This document shows positions 24,957-36,678 of a stretch of DNA of 64,000 bases, piece after piece. Numbering within the stretch: the stretch's first letter is position 1; every line of letters begins with the position of its first letter. The notes beneath the pieces are model-generated. The model ran no database searches. It was not told the origin of the DNA and saw only the letters and a program-made list of their open reading frames with translations. The position numbers and the translations under genes were made by a program. The stretch lies in contig OY997658.1 of assembly GCA_963921795.1 (NCBI GenBank), positions 29,062,706 through 29,126,705 on the forward strand, read 5' to 3'. Source of the DNA: Nannobrachium achirus (Eukaryota; Chordata; Actinopteri; Myctophiformes; Myctophidae).

Positions 24957-25205
24957 AATGTCGTTGTTGTCAACTTGTCGGGCGGAAACCTTGTACACGA
25001 ATATCCAAAACCGTTTGTTTTGTATGCATCACTTTAAAAATGATTTAAAATATAGTGAAAATAGCAGATCTACAAGCACACAACGCCTTGCAATCGCAAG
25101 GCGTTGTGTGCTTGTGGATCTGCTATTTTCACTCGTTTTGTCCGACAGTCTTGTGTGATGAAGCAGGGCTTCACGAAAAAGGTTTCTGCCCGACAGTGAC
25201 AATAT
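24957..25205 (+). mobile_element. Family B hairpin MITE
   Basis: GTCGGGCGGAAACCTTGTAC at left and GGTTTCTGCCCGACAGTGAC at right. The central near-perfect stem is 25052-25134 with arms AAGCACACAACG/CGTTGTGTGCTT. GATGAAGCAGGGCTT is shared with the copies at 40.8 and 52.3 kb. Confidence 0.8.
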
Positions 25206-25630
25206 GGTCAAGTAAGAAGGCCCAGGACAGAAGGCTCTGGTGAGGTGGGATCCAGGACCACGGCTTCATCATGGACCACCATGAGAGGAAATGATTCAGG
25301 GACAAACACTAGTTAATGTGGGTAATAAATGAGTGTGTGATTCTCACACTTCATCTGCTCAACACGTGTGTGTGTAAGTGTGTGTTATTGGCAACATTAT
25401 GGTGTCCATCAGATTCGTTACGCTGATAGAGGAATCTCGAACACCCAATGCACAGACAGAAAGCAGCCATGGATCATGTGAATGACAGAGAATGTGGAGG
25501 AGGATTCGGCTGAGGAAGATGACATGGTGATAAATATGATGAATATGAAGCACAGGTGGTTGATGATGAAGAAGGTTTTCGTCATTGATAATGAGGTACA
25601 CAGCTATAAACTAGTTTATAAACCCCAGAC
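25206..25630. other. No feature seen
   Basis: Nothing recognised. Confidence 0.5.
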
Positions 25631-26439
25631 TTAAGGTTCCTCCACACCGAAAATACTACAAGAGACTTGTTCCAACTGTTCACAGACTGCAAAGAACTGC
25701 AAAGAACTGCAAAAAACTAAGCACATAGAATTTTCCAGCCGACTGTATGCCGACTGTAATTACTGTACAGTTTTGTGCATGCGCACTGTGTTGCCATATC
25801 GGCTCGTTACAAGCGACTTTGATCCTGTTTTCCTATAATGTTGCTAGTTGTGGGTTACTTTTGTTTGGGCATGTTTCTGAATTGTAGTTGCTTATTTGGC
25901 CTTGCTTTCAACATTCTTTTCGAAAATAGCTAATGTAATAGAGCTCAATAGGTGAAACTGGACGCTTCTTTAGGCCTTGTTTTCATAGACCTGGTCGCTT
26001 GTTTAACTCACAGAATCTGGCAACCGGGGAGCAGAAGCGGAGATGCTTCCTGTCCGGAGTTTTCTTCTCCTCACACCAAAACAACACACATCCATTACTA
26101 GCGTTGCCTTGGAGTTGATTAGTATAGGAAATTGAGAGTTGAGATTGTGAATATGCTATTTAGTTAAAATGTGCAACGGGAAAATGTCTCTGGCTTATTT
26201 AGGCTTGGTTTTGCTGCAGCAGTAGCAAACTAATGGTCCATTACAACTCACTACAATTCACCGACGTCCAGGGGCGACTCTACAAAACTGAGCAAGTCCA
26301 GTCTTCCAGTTTTCCGTCGATAACGTTCCCGACCCGCTGCCGAAAACCTACAGATGAGCTCCCGTTCGGCAACAGACGCTTTCCGCCGCTATCCGCCGCC
26401 GATTCGGCCACGAATCTGTTTGGTTAAAAGTGGCCTTTA
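25631..26439. mobile_element. Possible Harbinger-like element
   Basis: TTA flanks both AGGTTCCTCCACACC (25634) and the inverted end AAAAGTGGCCT (to 26436). The two ends agree only at AGG..C, so this may be two unrelated pieces. The interior has GCAAAGAACT tandem words near 25690. Confidence 0.3.
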
Positions 26440-26479
26440 GTAAACTGAACCTGAGGTGGCTCTGTATTATTTAACTTTT

Positions 26480-26590
26480 TAATCTCTACACCAGATCTCT
26501 ACACCGAGTTGTGAGCTTGTAGATTGGCTATTTTTGGAGAATGTCCCCCCCAGAATATAGATGCTGCCTGGGTTTCAAGTTGCTAAATAA
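26480..26590 (+). mobile_element. hAT-cargo fragment with right hairpin arm
   Basis: CTCTACACCAGATCTC, then GAGTTGTGAGCTTGTAGATTGG and GGGTTTCAAGTTGCTAAA match the right half of the group 1 interior. The left arm is missing. Confidence 0.65.
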
Positions 26591-27072
26591 CACATGAAGT
26601 TATATTTTTGAGGCTTGACTTTTAAAAGTGAAACGCTATCACTGCAAATATGCAAGCATTCTATGTCTGTTCTTTCCTAAAAAGAAAGGAAAGTTTGAAT
26701 TGTGACACACAATTACAAGTATGTGATTGACTCTCCTCTGTTCATTCGGATGGCATCTTTGCGCTGTACGTCAGAACAGGCCAGATCCAGTGGTTCCATA
26801 GAAACATGCATACTGTGAACATGGTATGAATGAGTGAATTCTGCCTGACATTTGGTTGCAGTTCTGGAGCGGTTTTGGTAATGGTCCCTGTGATGAATCA
26901 CTCTCGTTATGAATCCTTCTTGCTCCAGAAGTGCTATTTATCCTCCACAACGAGGCCATTGTATGCGCTGACGCATGGGTTAGCGTGTGTGGGCTGATGC
27001 TAGCTCAGTTTTTATATAGATATTAGATGGTGGTGTTAGTATAATGATATGCCGATTAATCAAATATTGATG
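26591..27072. other. No feature seen
   Basis: Nothing recognised. Confidence 0.5.
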
Positions 27073-27541
27073 CTGCAAAACAGGGGTTTTCAATGTTTTC
27101 AGGCCATGGACCCTTAGTTGAGCGAGAGATGAAGCAGGGACCCCCACAACCCATAGATACCATATGGTTTCATCGTTTGACAGCACAATCATCAGTGTAT
27201 TTTGGGTTCATGTCAATTTGTGTTTGCAGATATTTAACCACTTGAACCATCAACACTTAATAAACTTGACCTTTCACTCTGTACTTAGTATGCTCTTTTT
27301 CCCCTCTTTGCCAAAAATAGCCAATCTACAAGCTCACAACGCCTCGCAGCAAGGCGTTGTGAACTTGTAGATCTGCTATTTTTGGCTAAAGTTCTCAGAA
27401 TATGGACGCTAGGGTTCAAGTGGTTAAAATAAAAAAGGAGAAAAAAATGTTTCTATCACAAAGATTTGGAGGACCTCCTGTAGTAACTCTGAGGACCCCC
27501 TAGGGGTCCCGGACCCCCTGTTGAAGACCCCTGCTGTAAAA
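27073..27541 (+). mobile_element. hAT group 1 element, copy C
   Basis: The element is 27081-27533, ends CAGGGGTTTTCAATG and GTTGAAGACCCCTG. The flanks are CTGCAAAA and CTGTAAAA (7 of 8). The inner TTAA-bounded cassette is complete at 27234-27427. Confidence 0.92.
27234..27427. repeat. TTAA-bounded hairpin cassette, intact
   Basis: TTAA CCACTTGAACC at left, GGTTCAAGTGG TTAA at right, and between them the stem-loop at 27316-27386. The 194-bp unit therefore has its own inverted ends inside the hAT element. TTAA is the target of piggyBac and Kolobok elements. Confidence 0.7.
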
Positions 27542-28060
<519 letters not shown>

Positions 28061-28539
28061 TCTACGTGACATGCAGAACACACAGGTGGATCATGTTATA
28101 CAGTTAGACTAATAATGATGCCATTCAGATAAGGGAGAGAGATTCATAAAGAAGACAGGCAGGAGACAGCAGTCAGCAGTGGCACCACGTCACGCACATG
28201 TGCGCGCCGGGCACATAAATACACACACACACACTCAGAGTTTTCGAGACAGACAGGCTGTTCAGGCAGGCAAAAATATTTAAAAGAGACAGACATGCAG
28301 ACGGACAGACAGGTAGGTAGAGGGATGGAGTCAGCGCAATGTTCTTGACTAACCTCCAGACAGTCAGCCTGCTTGGAAAGCACTTTACAGGGCTTCCTGT
28401 GGATAATAAGGCAAGAACCTAACCTCTGAAACAGCTCCGCTTTGCTCAGAAACTCCATTCACACTTTTTTGCCAAAAACAGACTTTCTTTGGTCCAAAGT
28501 TCCATACAGTTCTACAGCTGTTTTCAGTGCCATACTTAA
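28061..28539. other. No feature seen
   Basis: Nothing recognised. Confidence 0.5.
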
Positions 28540-28655
28540 TTGACAGGAGTTCCCCAGGACTCTTTACTATTGGTCCGACTCCGCTGGTATCAAATCGAAA
28601 ATACCAAAATGGCAAATGTTCACCCAAGGACGCTAGGGTTTGTGTGGTTAAGACT
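28540..28655 (+). pseudogene. Short LINE reverse-transcriptase relic in cassette context
   Basis: The frame reads TGVPQDSLLL, close to the GVPQGS(I/V)LGP motif of LINE reverse transcriptases, then breaks. Downstream is GGACGCTAGGGTTTGTGTGGTTAA, the outer right end of the hairpin cassette, though no hairpin remains here. Compare 41440-41500 and 44802-44850. Confidence 0.45.
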
Positions 28656-28791
28656 GCAGAAGGCCATGAAGGCCATGATTTATCACAAAGATGTTGTTCT
28701 CTGTGTGTGCCGGACTGCCGGTAGGTGACCAGAACACATAATCGCAGTATTCCCAGTTCGATTTGAACGGGAGATTTGATGTGACAGCTCA

Positions 28792-28845
28792 TAACATAAC
28801 CACACCGTGTTGTGAGCTTGTAGAGCTGCTGTTTTCGCTATTTAT
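28792..28845. repeat. Half hairpin cassette
   Basis: AACATAACCACACCGTG joined to GTTGTGAGCTTGTAGAGC and GCTGTTTTCGC. Only the right arm is present. Confidence 0.65.
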
Positions 28846-29084
28846 CGTACGATAAAATACTAGCATATATACACGCCTTATTGGTTATGGAAAAACTCCC
28901 GCAATGTTACTGTGATCCTAAAATAAGCTTGTAAACACTGTACCACTGTACCAGGACAAGAAGTAACATACGAGCTAACAAGACAGAAAGAGGAATTTGT
29001 TCTTGGCCTAAATCCAGTCCGTATCAGAGCTGGTAGTTACTCAATAAACAGGAATTATCTGGGATGCAGAATGGAGATGCGTGG

Positions 29085-29086
<2 letters not shown>
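28846..29086. other. No feature seen
   Basis: Nothing recognised. Confidence 0.5.

Positions 29087-29168
<82 letters not shown>
29087..29168. repeat. (CA)41 microsatellite
   Basis: Pure CA run. Confidence 0.98.
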
Positions 29169-29171
<3 letters not shown>

Positions 29172-30852
29172 AGACTAGTATGACCGCAGGATGGTTTGGA
29201 ACTGGTTCAGTTCACAGAGTGCTGACTCACAGAATGTGCACTTTAACTGGCCCTCATGTTCGAACTGATCCTCTGTGAATACTGAGTATAATCAAACATA
29301 GGGTCACTAAGTTGAAAGGGGTTAAGATGTACAAATATACAGTAGACGGTTGACTTCAGTTCAGTGACATAGTGGAATTAATGTCTCATAATATCCCGGA
29401 GCAGTGGAAAACAACATAACAACAGGCTGTATTTGGACAGTGGATGTGGGGTGACACGATGACACAGAGGACCCCCTGCCTCAACACAATGAGGACAGGA
29501 TGGCTGTGGGACAGAGCCGGAAGCGTGGGGAGGTATAGGAACGCTTTCCATGCATCATGGTGTTGTTTCATATGGGGATGATGAATAGTGTCACTCTGAC
29601 CTCATGCTTTTCTACTGTATTATCTTTTACATTGTCTTATGTTCAAGTTCCCTACAAATGTTCCATACAAATGTGTTCCAGGTGTGTGTGGGTGGGTGGG
29701 AGGAGGGATTAGGAAGTCAGAGCCTTGATTGCTGTGTCGAATTCTATTCATTGTATCAAACAGTCCTGGGCCACAAAGCCGAAATTATCTTAAAAGGTGG
29801 AATTGATTGAATACCTCAAATGAACTTGAAATCACAACTCTGATCCGCTTGCATCCAAAACAGGGGTTTATACACTATACACGTGTTCAAAGAACGCAAG
29901 GAAAAGCAGCAGCGCATGATGCTGTGCACTGGCCGCAACATCCCCCTGTCGGGTGGAAAGTTTTGAGGAGGAATTGGTAGAATTATACTATATATTGATA
30001 TTATGTTCTTCACCTTTGGCCTTATGTCATGTCAAGATGCCATGGCACAGGCCTGCTATCTATTGTTTTGGGTACAGCTTGCTCCTAGTGACACAAACAC
30101 ATTCTCTCTTAACATGTCCATGAGTATAATTATGTTCTGAACTACTTTGCCACAACCAACTGCACCTTGAAATAGTAATAATCAATGACTGATTGATCCA
30201 GAATTCCTCTACACCATGAATGTCCAACAGTGTTACTTTTTAGGAAATGGAAAAAAAAGAATAACCTCCACAACAAAGTTTTATCTCAAACCAGCCTCTG
30301 TTCAGAAAAGCCTCAAGTGGCGGTCAGAGCAATCGACATTCGACACCATTATTATCCTCTAGAATAGATAGAATATCCCATTTTGTGAAGTCATTGTCAG
30401 TGGGTAGACGCACTTTACCGGGGGTCTCAGATGGTGTTGATAGTTTCCATGTCAAACTGGAATTCCAAAGAGCCTGCTAAGGTCTGCTAGTCTTTCCATT
30501 AATCTCTCATTAATTCCTCCTTTATCTCCCCATCAGTCGTCTCCTGCTGAAATCAAAGTCCGGGGGTCCATCAAAGAGCTTTTATGTTCAACTGGGCGCC
30601 GTCCTCGGCACTTTGATGTGGTTGACTGTTTTCGTTCTTGGGTCCCCGTCTTAGATTTGGATGAAGTGATGTACCGGTATCAGCTCTCTCCCTCTCCCAT
30701 TTAAAGAGACTTGAGTTTCTTTATAAACGAAAAGAAAAGCTCTTGTATTTGTTTTGTTTTGAGTCACTTTATTCAAACAGTGGGTTTCTTATTTTGGAAC
30801 AACTGTTTATGTTGTTGATCTTGGAATTTGATTACTCTGGCATATGTTTTTA
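29169..30852. other. No gene recognised
   Basis: The stretch 30360-30700 is free of repeats and of mixed composition (CCATTAATCTCTCATTAATTCC among others) and could be conserved non-coding DNA. Nothing else stands out. At 30235, TTAGGAAATGGAAAAAAAAG echoes text beside family B at 52111. Confidence 0.4.
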
Positions 30853-30906
30853 ACAAGCTCACAGTCACAAGAAGGGCTTGTAGAAGCTTGTAGACGGGCT
30901 ATTGTC
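30853..30906. repeat. Shrunken hairpin cassette
   Basis: AACAAGCTCACAG with GAAGGGCTTGTAGAAGCTTGTAG. The stem is scrambled. Confidence 0.5.
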
Positions 30907-30948
30907 TCTATTTGTTGTAAGTCTTGGCTCTGTCTTGTCTATTATGTG

Positions 30949-31201
30949 GTATATGCCAGTGGTTGTCAAATTAGGGTCCAGTGATCCCCAGGGGTCATTG
31001 ACGGGGTTCCAGGGGGTCCCCATCTAAATGATTGTTAGTTAGAAACCAAATGACTCCATTTAGGTCTGTAACCCTGTGAGTGTACAACATACAAATGTAA
31101 GTTCCATTTGTAAACTCTCATAGTATGGGGGTCTGTGGCCTATTGCATGCCAAACTGGGGGTAATTGAGATTAAAAATGTTTGAGAGACACTGGTATATA
31201 T
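30949..31201. mobile_element. Short hAT-like element
   Basis: The element is 30957-31193, ends CAGTGGTTGTCAAA and TTTGAGAGACACTG. The flanks are GTATATGC and GTATATAT (6 of 8). Confidence 0.75.
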
Positions 31202-31206
31202 CGTAC

Positions 31207-31667
31207 TACTAAACCAAGGGTCTTCAACCCCTAGGGGGTCCTCAGAGTTGCTACAGGTGGTCCTCCAAATCTTTTTGTGATAGAAACATTTTTTCTCCTT
31301 TTTTTTTATATGCATGCACTTGAACCCTATAGTGTCCATATCCTGAGAACTTTAGCCAAAAATAGCAGATCTAGGCGTTGTGAGCTTGTAGATCAGCTAT
31401 TTTCGGCAAAGAGTTTTGGTGTTTGGTGAGGGGAAAAAGAGCAGACTAAGTACAGAGTGAAAGGTCAAGTTTATTTAGTATTGACGGTTCAAGTGTTTAA
31501 ATATCTGGAAACACAAATGTACATGACCCCAACATACACTGATGATTGTGCTGTCAAACGATTAAACTATATGGAATCCATGAAAGGGTTGTGGGGGGTC
31601 CCTGCCTCATCTCTCTCTCAACTAAGGGCTCCTTGGTCTGAAAACGTTGAAGACCCCTGTACTAAAC
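31207..31667 (-). mobile_element. hAT group 1 element, copy D, exact TSD
   Basis: The element is 31215-31659, reversed relative to copies A-C. The ends are CAAGGGTCTTCAAC and GTTGAAGACCCCTG. TACTAAAC is duplicated exactly (31207-31214, 31660-31667). The hairpin 31361-31407 has lost most of one arm. It starts 6 bp after the duplication of the preceding hAT-like element. Confidence 0.92.
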
Positions 31668-31870
31668 TGTTGAACCAACTGGACACCTCTTCATTTATTC
31701 CTGTCAGAGGGGCTTTAGCCACGCAGCATTTTTCAGCGAGGTGAAGTGGCAGAGGCAGGCGTGTTTGTTTTTCTGGGAGCAGGGCCGTTTCCTGGCGGTG
31801 AGCCACCAGAAGCCTTGACAGGCAACATACATGGAATGTCTTAACTCACTCCGTCCTGGAAAGTGTTGGT

Positions 31871-31876
<6 letters not shown>
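31668..31876. other. No feature seen
   Basis: Nothing recognised. Confidence 0.5.
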
Positions 31877-31919
<43 letters not shown>

Positions 31920-31931
31920 TGCGTGTGTGTA
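31877..31931. repeat. Compound GT / GCGT microsatellite
   Basis: (GT)n, then five GCGT units and a GT tail. Confidence 0.95.
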
Positions 31932-32236
31932 GTGTTCTGACAGAGACTCCTGCTGTCCCATCCATGGAGAATCTGAGTGTCCGGATTTAAAATGAAGCAA
32001 ACACGGAACTAAAAGTTCCTATGATTGGCCGCTAGTTGCGCTGTTCTGGTACAAAAAGCAACATGTTCTCCATAGGATTCCATTCATTTCCCCCGGACTT
32101 TTACATTTGATTTTCTTACGTTAATAAACACTTGTCATAAATACTTTATGGTTCCTGTTGCTAGTTTAAAGCCTTGTTTCAATCACCATGATATGTGTTT
32201 TGTGAAAATATGGTCCAATTTATGTTATAATTTATG
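31932..32236. other. No feature seen
   Basis: AT-rich, nothing recognised. Confidence 0.5.
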
Positions 32237-33117
32237 TTAAAGGGGGTGTGACACGGCCAAAACAGCTAATTATGGCTATCAAATTAGCAATTTTTTTTAA
32301 TGAGGTCATGTACCCCCATGTTAAATTATCCAATCAAATTAATTTATTGTAGTTACTGTAATGAAAGTAGTACTTTCTGTACAGTAACGGCAATACATTA
32401 ATTTGATTGGGCTAATATGGGGGGAGGGGCGGAGTCGATTATCCATATCATTATCTTTTGAAACTGCCCCAAAAAAAGCTGTCCGAGGTGTGTTTCCGAC
32501 TTTCTAAACCAACTTTAAAACTATCAGTTCTAGGGGTAAAAAGTATATAGCATTCACTATAAAATCAATGGTTAGACCGATAAAAAAGTACATGTCTTCT
32601 TCAAAAAAGGTGTCAAAAAAGGTGTACGAGGGTCAACACGCTTCTCCCCGTCTATGAGACGGTTTTGTCGGCCATACCCTGCTGTCTCTTGCCCTAACCT
32701 GACTGGAGCACCAGACCGACCGGAGCAAGCCATGTCCTGCTGTCTCACCGGAGCACAGCGGCCGGACTGAGGTCCGTGCTCCGTGGCTCATACACTCTGT
32801 GTGTGTGTGTGTGTGTGTAGCCTGTGTGCGTGTGCTTTCGCGCGCGTGTGTGTGTGTGTGTGTACACACACAATAGCTCTCGCAAATAGCCGTGCGGTGC
32901 AGCGTTAGCCGGGCTACACGCTAACAACAAGCCATCACGTTGTGCGCAGCACCGCACGACGGACGAAGTATACATTGCGCGGCACCGCACGACGGACGAA
33001 GTATACATTCACTACTAACTGATACGGTCCCGCCTCCTTTTCAGACTGTTTGAAGAAACACCACGTGACCTACTGTATCATAATGTTAAATTTCGGCCGG
33101 TGTCGCCACTCCTTTAA
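32237..33117. mobile_element. TTAA-flanked element, Kolobok-like
   Basis: The 873-bp element 32241-33113 starts AGGGGGTGTGACACGGCC and ends GGCCGGTGTCGCCACTCCT, with TTAA on both sides. TTAA duplications with purine-rich tips suit Kolobok better than piggyBac. Inside are an inverted pair near 32318-32430 (CAATCAAATTAATTTATTG / ATTAATTTGATTG), a short GT array, and a 37-bp tandem repeat near 32940-33010 (CACCGCACGACGGACGAAG). No transposase is visible. Confidence 0.8.
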
Positions 33118-33777
33118 AGCAGGGTATGCTGTAGGAGGGGCTTGTGATCATAGGCTTGTGATGATTCTTCTTCGTGTGCTTTATTTTCGGCAAGCTCAAG
33201 ACAATGTCCCATGTATCCCTGCGGTTGGACGTGACCTTTGGCAGCCAATAGCATTCCTGGTACCCACATTAAAACAATGACGGCGACACCGATACAAGGG
33301 CACAAAAAAAGCTTCATTTTCACAGCATAGAAACTAATGGGTTCCCACCCTCCATATCTTTTACATTATATGCTTGGACCAGGGTTTCTCAAACAATAAG
33401 GTTTGAGGAGGAGCCATTTTGGGGTCACAGGCAAATCTTTATTGGTTGCGAGTATTTTAAATAAATAAATAGATGTCCAGAAATGTGTTTTGCAATACAA
33501 TTTCAGAAATTGTAAAAAAATAAAATAAAAAAATAGAATAGCCTACTAGAGAAATGTTTTTGTCCCCATGTGACCCTTATTGTAGGTCCTTTTAACACAA
33601 TCTCAGTTAAATTCAGCCCCAAGCTTGAACGTCGGTATTTAAATCCTGCTGTAAATTCGCCAAACGGCGTGTTTGTGTGTATGTATGCCCATATGTATTT
33701 ACTGTATACCATATATTCAAACATACAGAACATGCTTGCTGAATGTGTATGTGTGTCTGAACTAACTTGCACATCTC

Positions 33778-33778
<1 letters not shown>
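33118..33778. other. hAT-like stub, otherwise nothing
   Basis: CCAGGGTTTCTCAAACAAT at 33379 resembles a hAT left end. No partner end was found. Confidence 0.45.
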
Positions 33779-33859
<81 letters not shown>

Positions 33860-33897
33860 CGTGCGTGCGTGTGTGTGTGTGTTTGGGGGGGGGGGGT
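33779..33897. repeat. GT array with GCGT units and a G-run
   Basis: (GT)n with one TATG break, three GCGT units near 33855, more GT, then a G13 run. Confidence 0.95.
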
Positions 33898-34207
33898 AGG
33901 ATGTGTGTTAAGAGATTCATTAAGACCTGCTTTTGAAATGAACACGTCCCTTTTCCTCTGTCTGTGCGCCTCGCATCCTCCACTCTCTGATCTCTGCTTG
34001 TTTGATCGCCCCGCTTGGCTTTAGATGTGGGACTTTGGTGTGTCAGATAAGCCTGTTTGGTTATGGTAGAAGAATTACTCATATTTTACCTAAGTAAAAG
34101 TTGCAATATACCCCAATATAAAAATATCTGTTATGCGTAGGTAAAAGGCCTGAAATGAAACCTTCTCTTGAGTACACTTGCAAAAGTATCGGCATCAATA
34201 CATACTA

Positions 34208-35254
34208 AGGGAGGGGTCGTTTTTTATTGAGGGGTGTTACTGGAGAAAATGTATAAGCCCTTTTATAAAATGCCATGATCCTCCCTCTCAATTGGGGAAA
34301 AAATCAGTGACCCTCCCCAAGCATTAAAATAAAAAAGATTGACCCTCCCCTACAACATGGCATTTACCACAGTAAAATTATGCCTATAAAACCTATATTA
34401 TTATATTCCTAACCAGTGGCGAGAACAGAACAGAGATTTTTTTTCTTTCTTTCTTTTTTTACTGTAAATAATTAGGATTTTTTTTATGGTTAAAAACGGG
34501 TGCGGGCGGCAGCAGCAATGAACAATAATGAATAGGCTAATATAATGCATTGAGATCCCAGCTGCACTTCATCCCAAAAACACATTTCCAAATATAAACT
34601 AACACACCCTCCAAACTAAAGTAACACACAGTGAGTAGCCTATAGTGCTGCTAGTGTAAAAGTCAACGTGGACATCACATAAAAGGTGAGAATTTCTCAC
34701 AGGTTGAGAACAGGTTATTTGACATCTAGGTTACAGATTAAACAGTTGACACATGTACACAACACAGAGAAGGCTTGTAACTGCTGCCATTCATTTTGTG
34801 CTGTTGATTGCCTGTCGTCAAATCTGGGTCAAATGCGCATTTTCAACGAGCGGTCGTTAATTCTTTTTAGCACCTTTTCACTTTTTACTTTAGGGAGGGG
34901 GGATACAGTTCTGACAACCATTGTTGCTGCCTTACACAGCTCTCCATTGTTTTAGGAAAATACATTGTAGTATAAACACAGCCACTTCAGTTCATTCACA
35001 CTAACTGCAGTGACTGTGGGGCATTTCCAGGGATGGCACCCAGGGTTTGTCATTAAATGAAGCAGAAGGCTGTTGACAATGGTTGCATAAGTGCCTGTAC
35101 CTCTGGAGCCATTGTTTGCTTTTGAAAAATTGCATGACCCTCCCTTGAATTCAAAGTGAAATCAGCAGACCCTCCCTAGGACTGAAATTGAAATAGCATG
35201 ACCCTCCCCTATTTTCCTCCAGTAACACCCCTCAATAAAAAACGACCCCTCCCT
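34208..35254. mobile_element. 1.05-kb element with 40-bp inverted termini
   Basis: AGGGAGGGGTCGTTTTTTAT at 34208 and its complement ending CGACCCCTCCCT at 35254 extend inverted for about 40 bp (one indel). Subterminal ACCCTCCC words recur. No transposase was recognised. Flanking duplication is unclear, so the superfamily is open. Confidence 0.8.
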
Positions 35255-35302
35255 AAACACAAAGTTTAAAGTACAAAAGAATTATCAAAATTTGGCGAAC
35301 CT

Positions 35303-35372
35303 TTTGAAAATAGTTGATCTACAAGATCACCCACCACTATGCGTTGTGAGCTTGTAGATCAGTTATTTTTGA
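35303..35372. repeat. Hairpin cassette
   Basis: GAAAATAGTTGATCTACAAG and CTTGTAGATCAGTTATTTTT. The arms share the unusual AGTTGATC/GATCAGTTA change only in part. Confidence 0.8.
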
Positions 35373-35744
35373 ATATCCGAAGTAGGTTTAAAATAGGGTT
35401 TTGTAATAATAAGTAACCGCTAACTAATGCTGTCAAATAATTGTAGTGTATAGTAAAAAGTACAATATTTGCCTCTGATATATTTGGAGTAGCTAGAATG
35501 GGAAAGAAATGGAATGACTCAAGTAAAGTAAACATACTGAACCTCAAAATTGTACTTAAGTACAGTACTTGAGTAAAGGTAATTAGTTACTTTCCACTGC
35601 TGGATCTCTTGCTTGTTTAATCAGCCCGCTTTCCTTTAGATGTGGGACTTTGGTGTGCTAGATAAGGTCTGTTTGGTTAGCGTCTAGAAGATAATTACTG
35701 TTGGGCTGTAGGCAAACAGTTCATTTGGTGAGGGTGAGTGACAG

Positions 35745-35770
35745 CCCCCCCCCCCCCCCCCCCCCCCCCC
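35745..35770. repeat. C26 homopolymer
   Basis: A run of 26 C; G4-capable on the minus strand. Confidence 0.97.
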
Positions 35771-35845
35771 ATCAACACACACTCAAGTCCAAATGTTTGA
35801 AAGTCTTCAAACTTTCTTAGCTAAGCCACCAAGTGATTGACAAAA

Positions 35846-36197
35846 CAATTCACCCTTTGTTAGCCTCCTGGTTGGTCCCTGACTGACCAACCAGTAGGCT
35901 CTATCTGCCTTGTCCCGCCCTGGTTCCGCCTTTTTTATGTTGAATTAGCTAAAACATAATTTTTGGAGAAATAAAAACATTTAAAAACATGCTGATTCAC
36001 TATGCTGCCACTGAGCAGCTCCAATTGACTGAAACAAAGTTTGAAATTAGAATTGAGCACACAGAATAACAATATGAAGCAACTGAATTAACATGGCAGT
36101 GGATGGAATGTCCCACTGAATGTCCCTCCAAGTCAAAGCAACCAATAGGTGTGGAGAGGGGCAGGACAATGGGCGGGACTTGACAAAGGGTGAATTG
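35846..36197. mobile_element. Possible MITE, 352 bp
   Basis: The ends CAATTCACCCTTTGTTA and TGACAAAGGGTGAATTG are inverted (16 of 17). Subterminal GTCCCGCCCTGG and GGGCGGGACTTG partly pair. The target duplication is not clear. Confidence 0.6.
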
Positions 36198-36678
36198 TAT
36201 TGTCATCTCCCGTTGGCTCACCAGCTGCATTAAGCCCCTCCCCCCGCTAAGTAGCTTATCCAAGCCCATCATCGTCTCCTGTTATATCTCCTGTTTCTGT
36301 AGCGTGAGGCGGTTTGATGTAAAAGTCCATCCCATTCCCATAGCCATGCTAGTATGTCTAAGTACATTTTACCAATAGAGGGTTTAAGTGGTTCCGGATA
36401 TGCAGCTCGGCAAATAAAAGGTGAATTGATCCCAGTGCATGATGGAGGACGATGTCACGATGAATGAAATCTCCACGATATGATTATCGCAAGTGTTTTT
36501 TATCACGATAAACGATAATATCGCTTCACGTCCTATCCCTATTCAACAGTGACAGTTAATGTACTAGTATGAGCCTGTCTGTCATCAGTTGGTCGGTCAG
36601 TCTGTGGATCTTTCGGTCCCAGGTTCAAGCAAGCAAGGTTCAAGGTTTTTATTAGCATCAAGACTTATAGTCTGATCT
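36198..36678. other. No feature seen
   Basis: Nothing recognised. Confidence 0.5.

Larger units (their letters stand above)
34069..35602. mobile_element. hAT-like element (CAGTGGTGGAA group), left end lost
   Basis: The right end is CTTAAGTACAGTACTTGAGT ... TTACTTTCCACTGCTG at 35602. The left side begins inside the element (TACCTAAGTAAAAGTTGC) without a terminus. It contains the nested element 34208-35254 and a hairpin cassette at 35303-35372. Confidence 0.7.
33988..35702 (+). repeat. Direct duplication split by transposons
   Basis: About 90 bp starting GATCTCTGCTTGTTTGATC and including TTTAGATGTGGGACTTTGG lies at 33988-34080 and again at 35602-35700. Between the copies is a hAT-type element that abuts the right copy exactly at its CTG end. 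Confidence 0.8.

Noticed and set aside
35745..35770. G-quadruplex control element
   Set aside because: A C26 homopolymer beside no gene is better explained as simple repeat growth.
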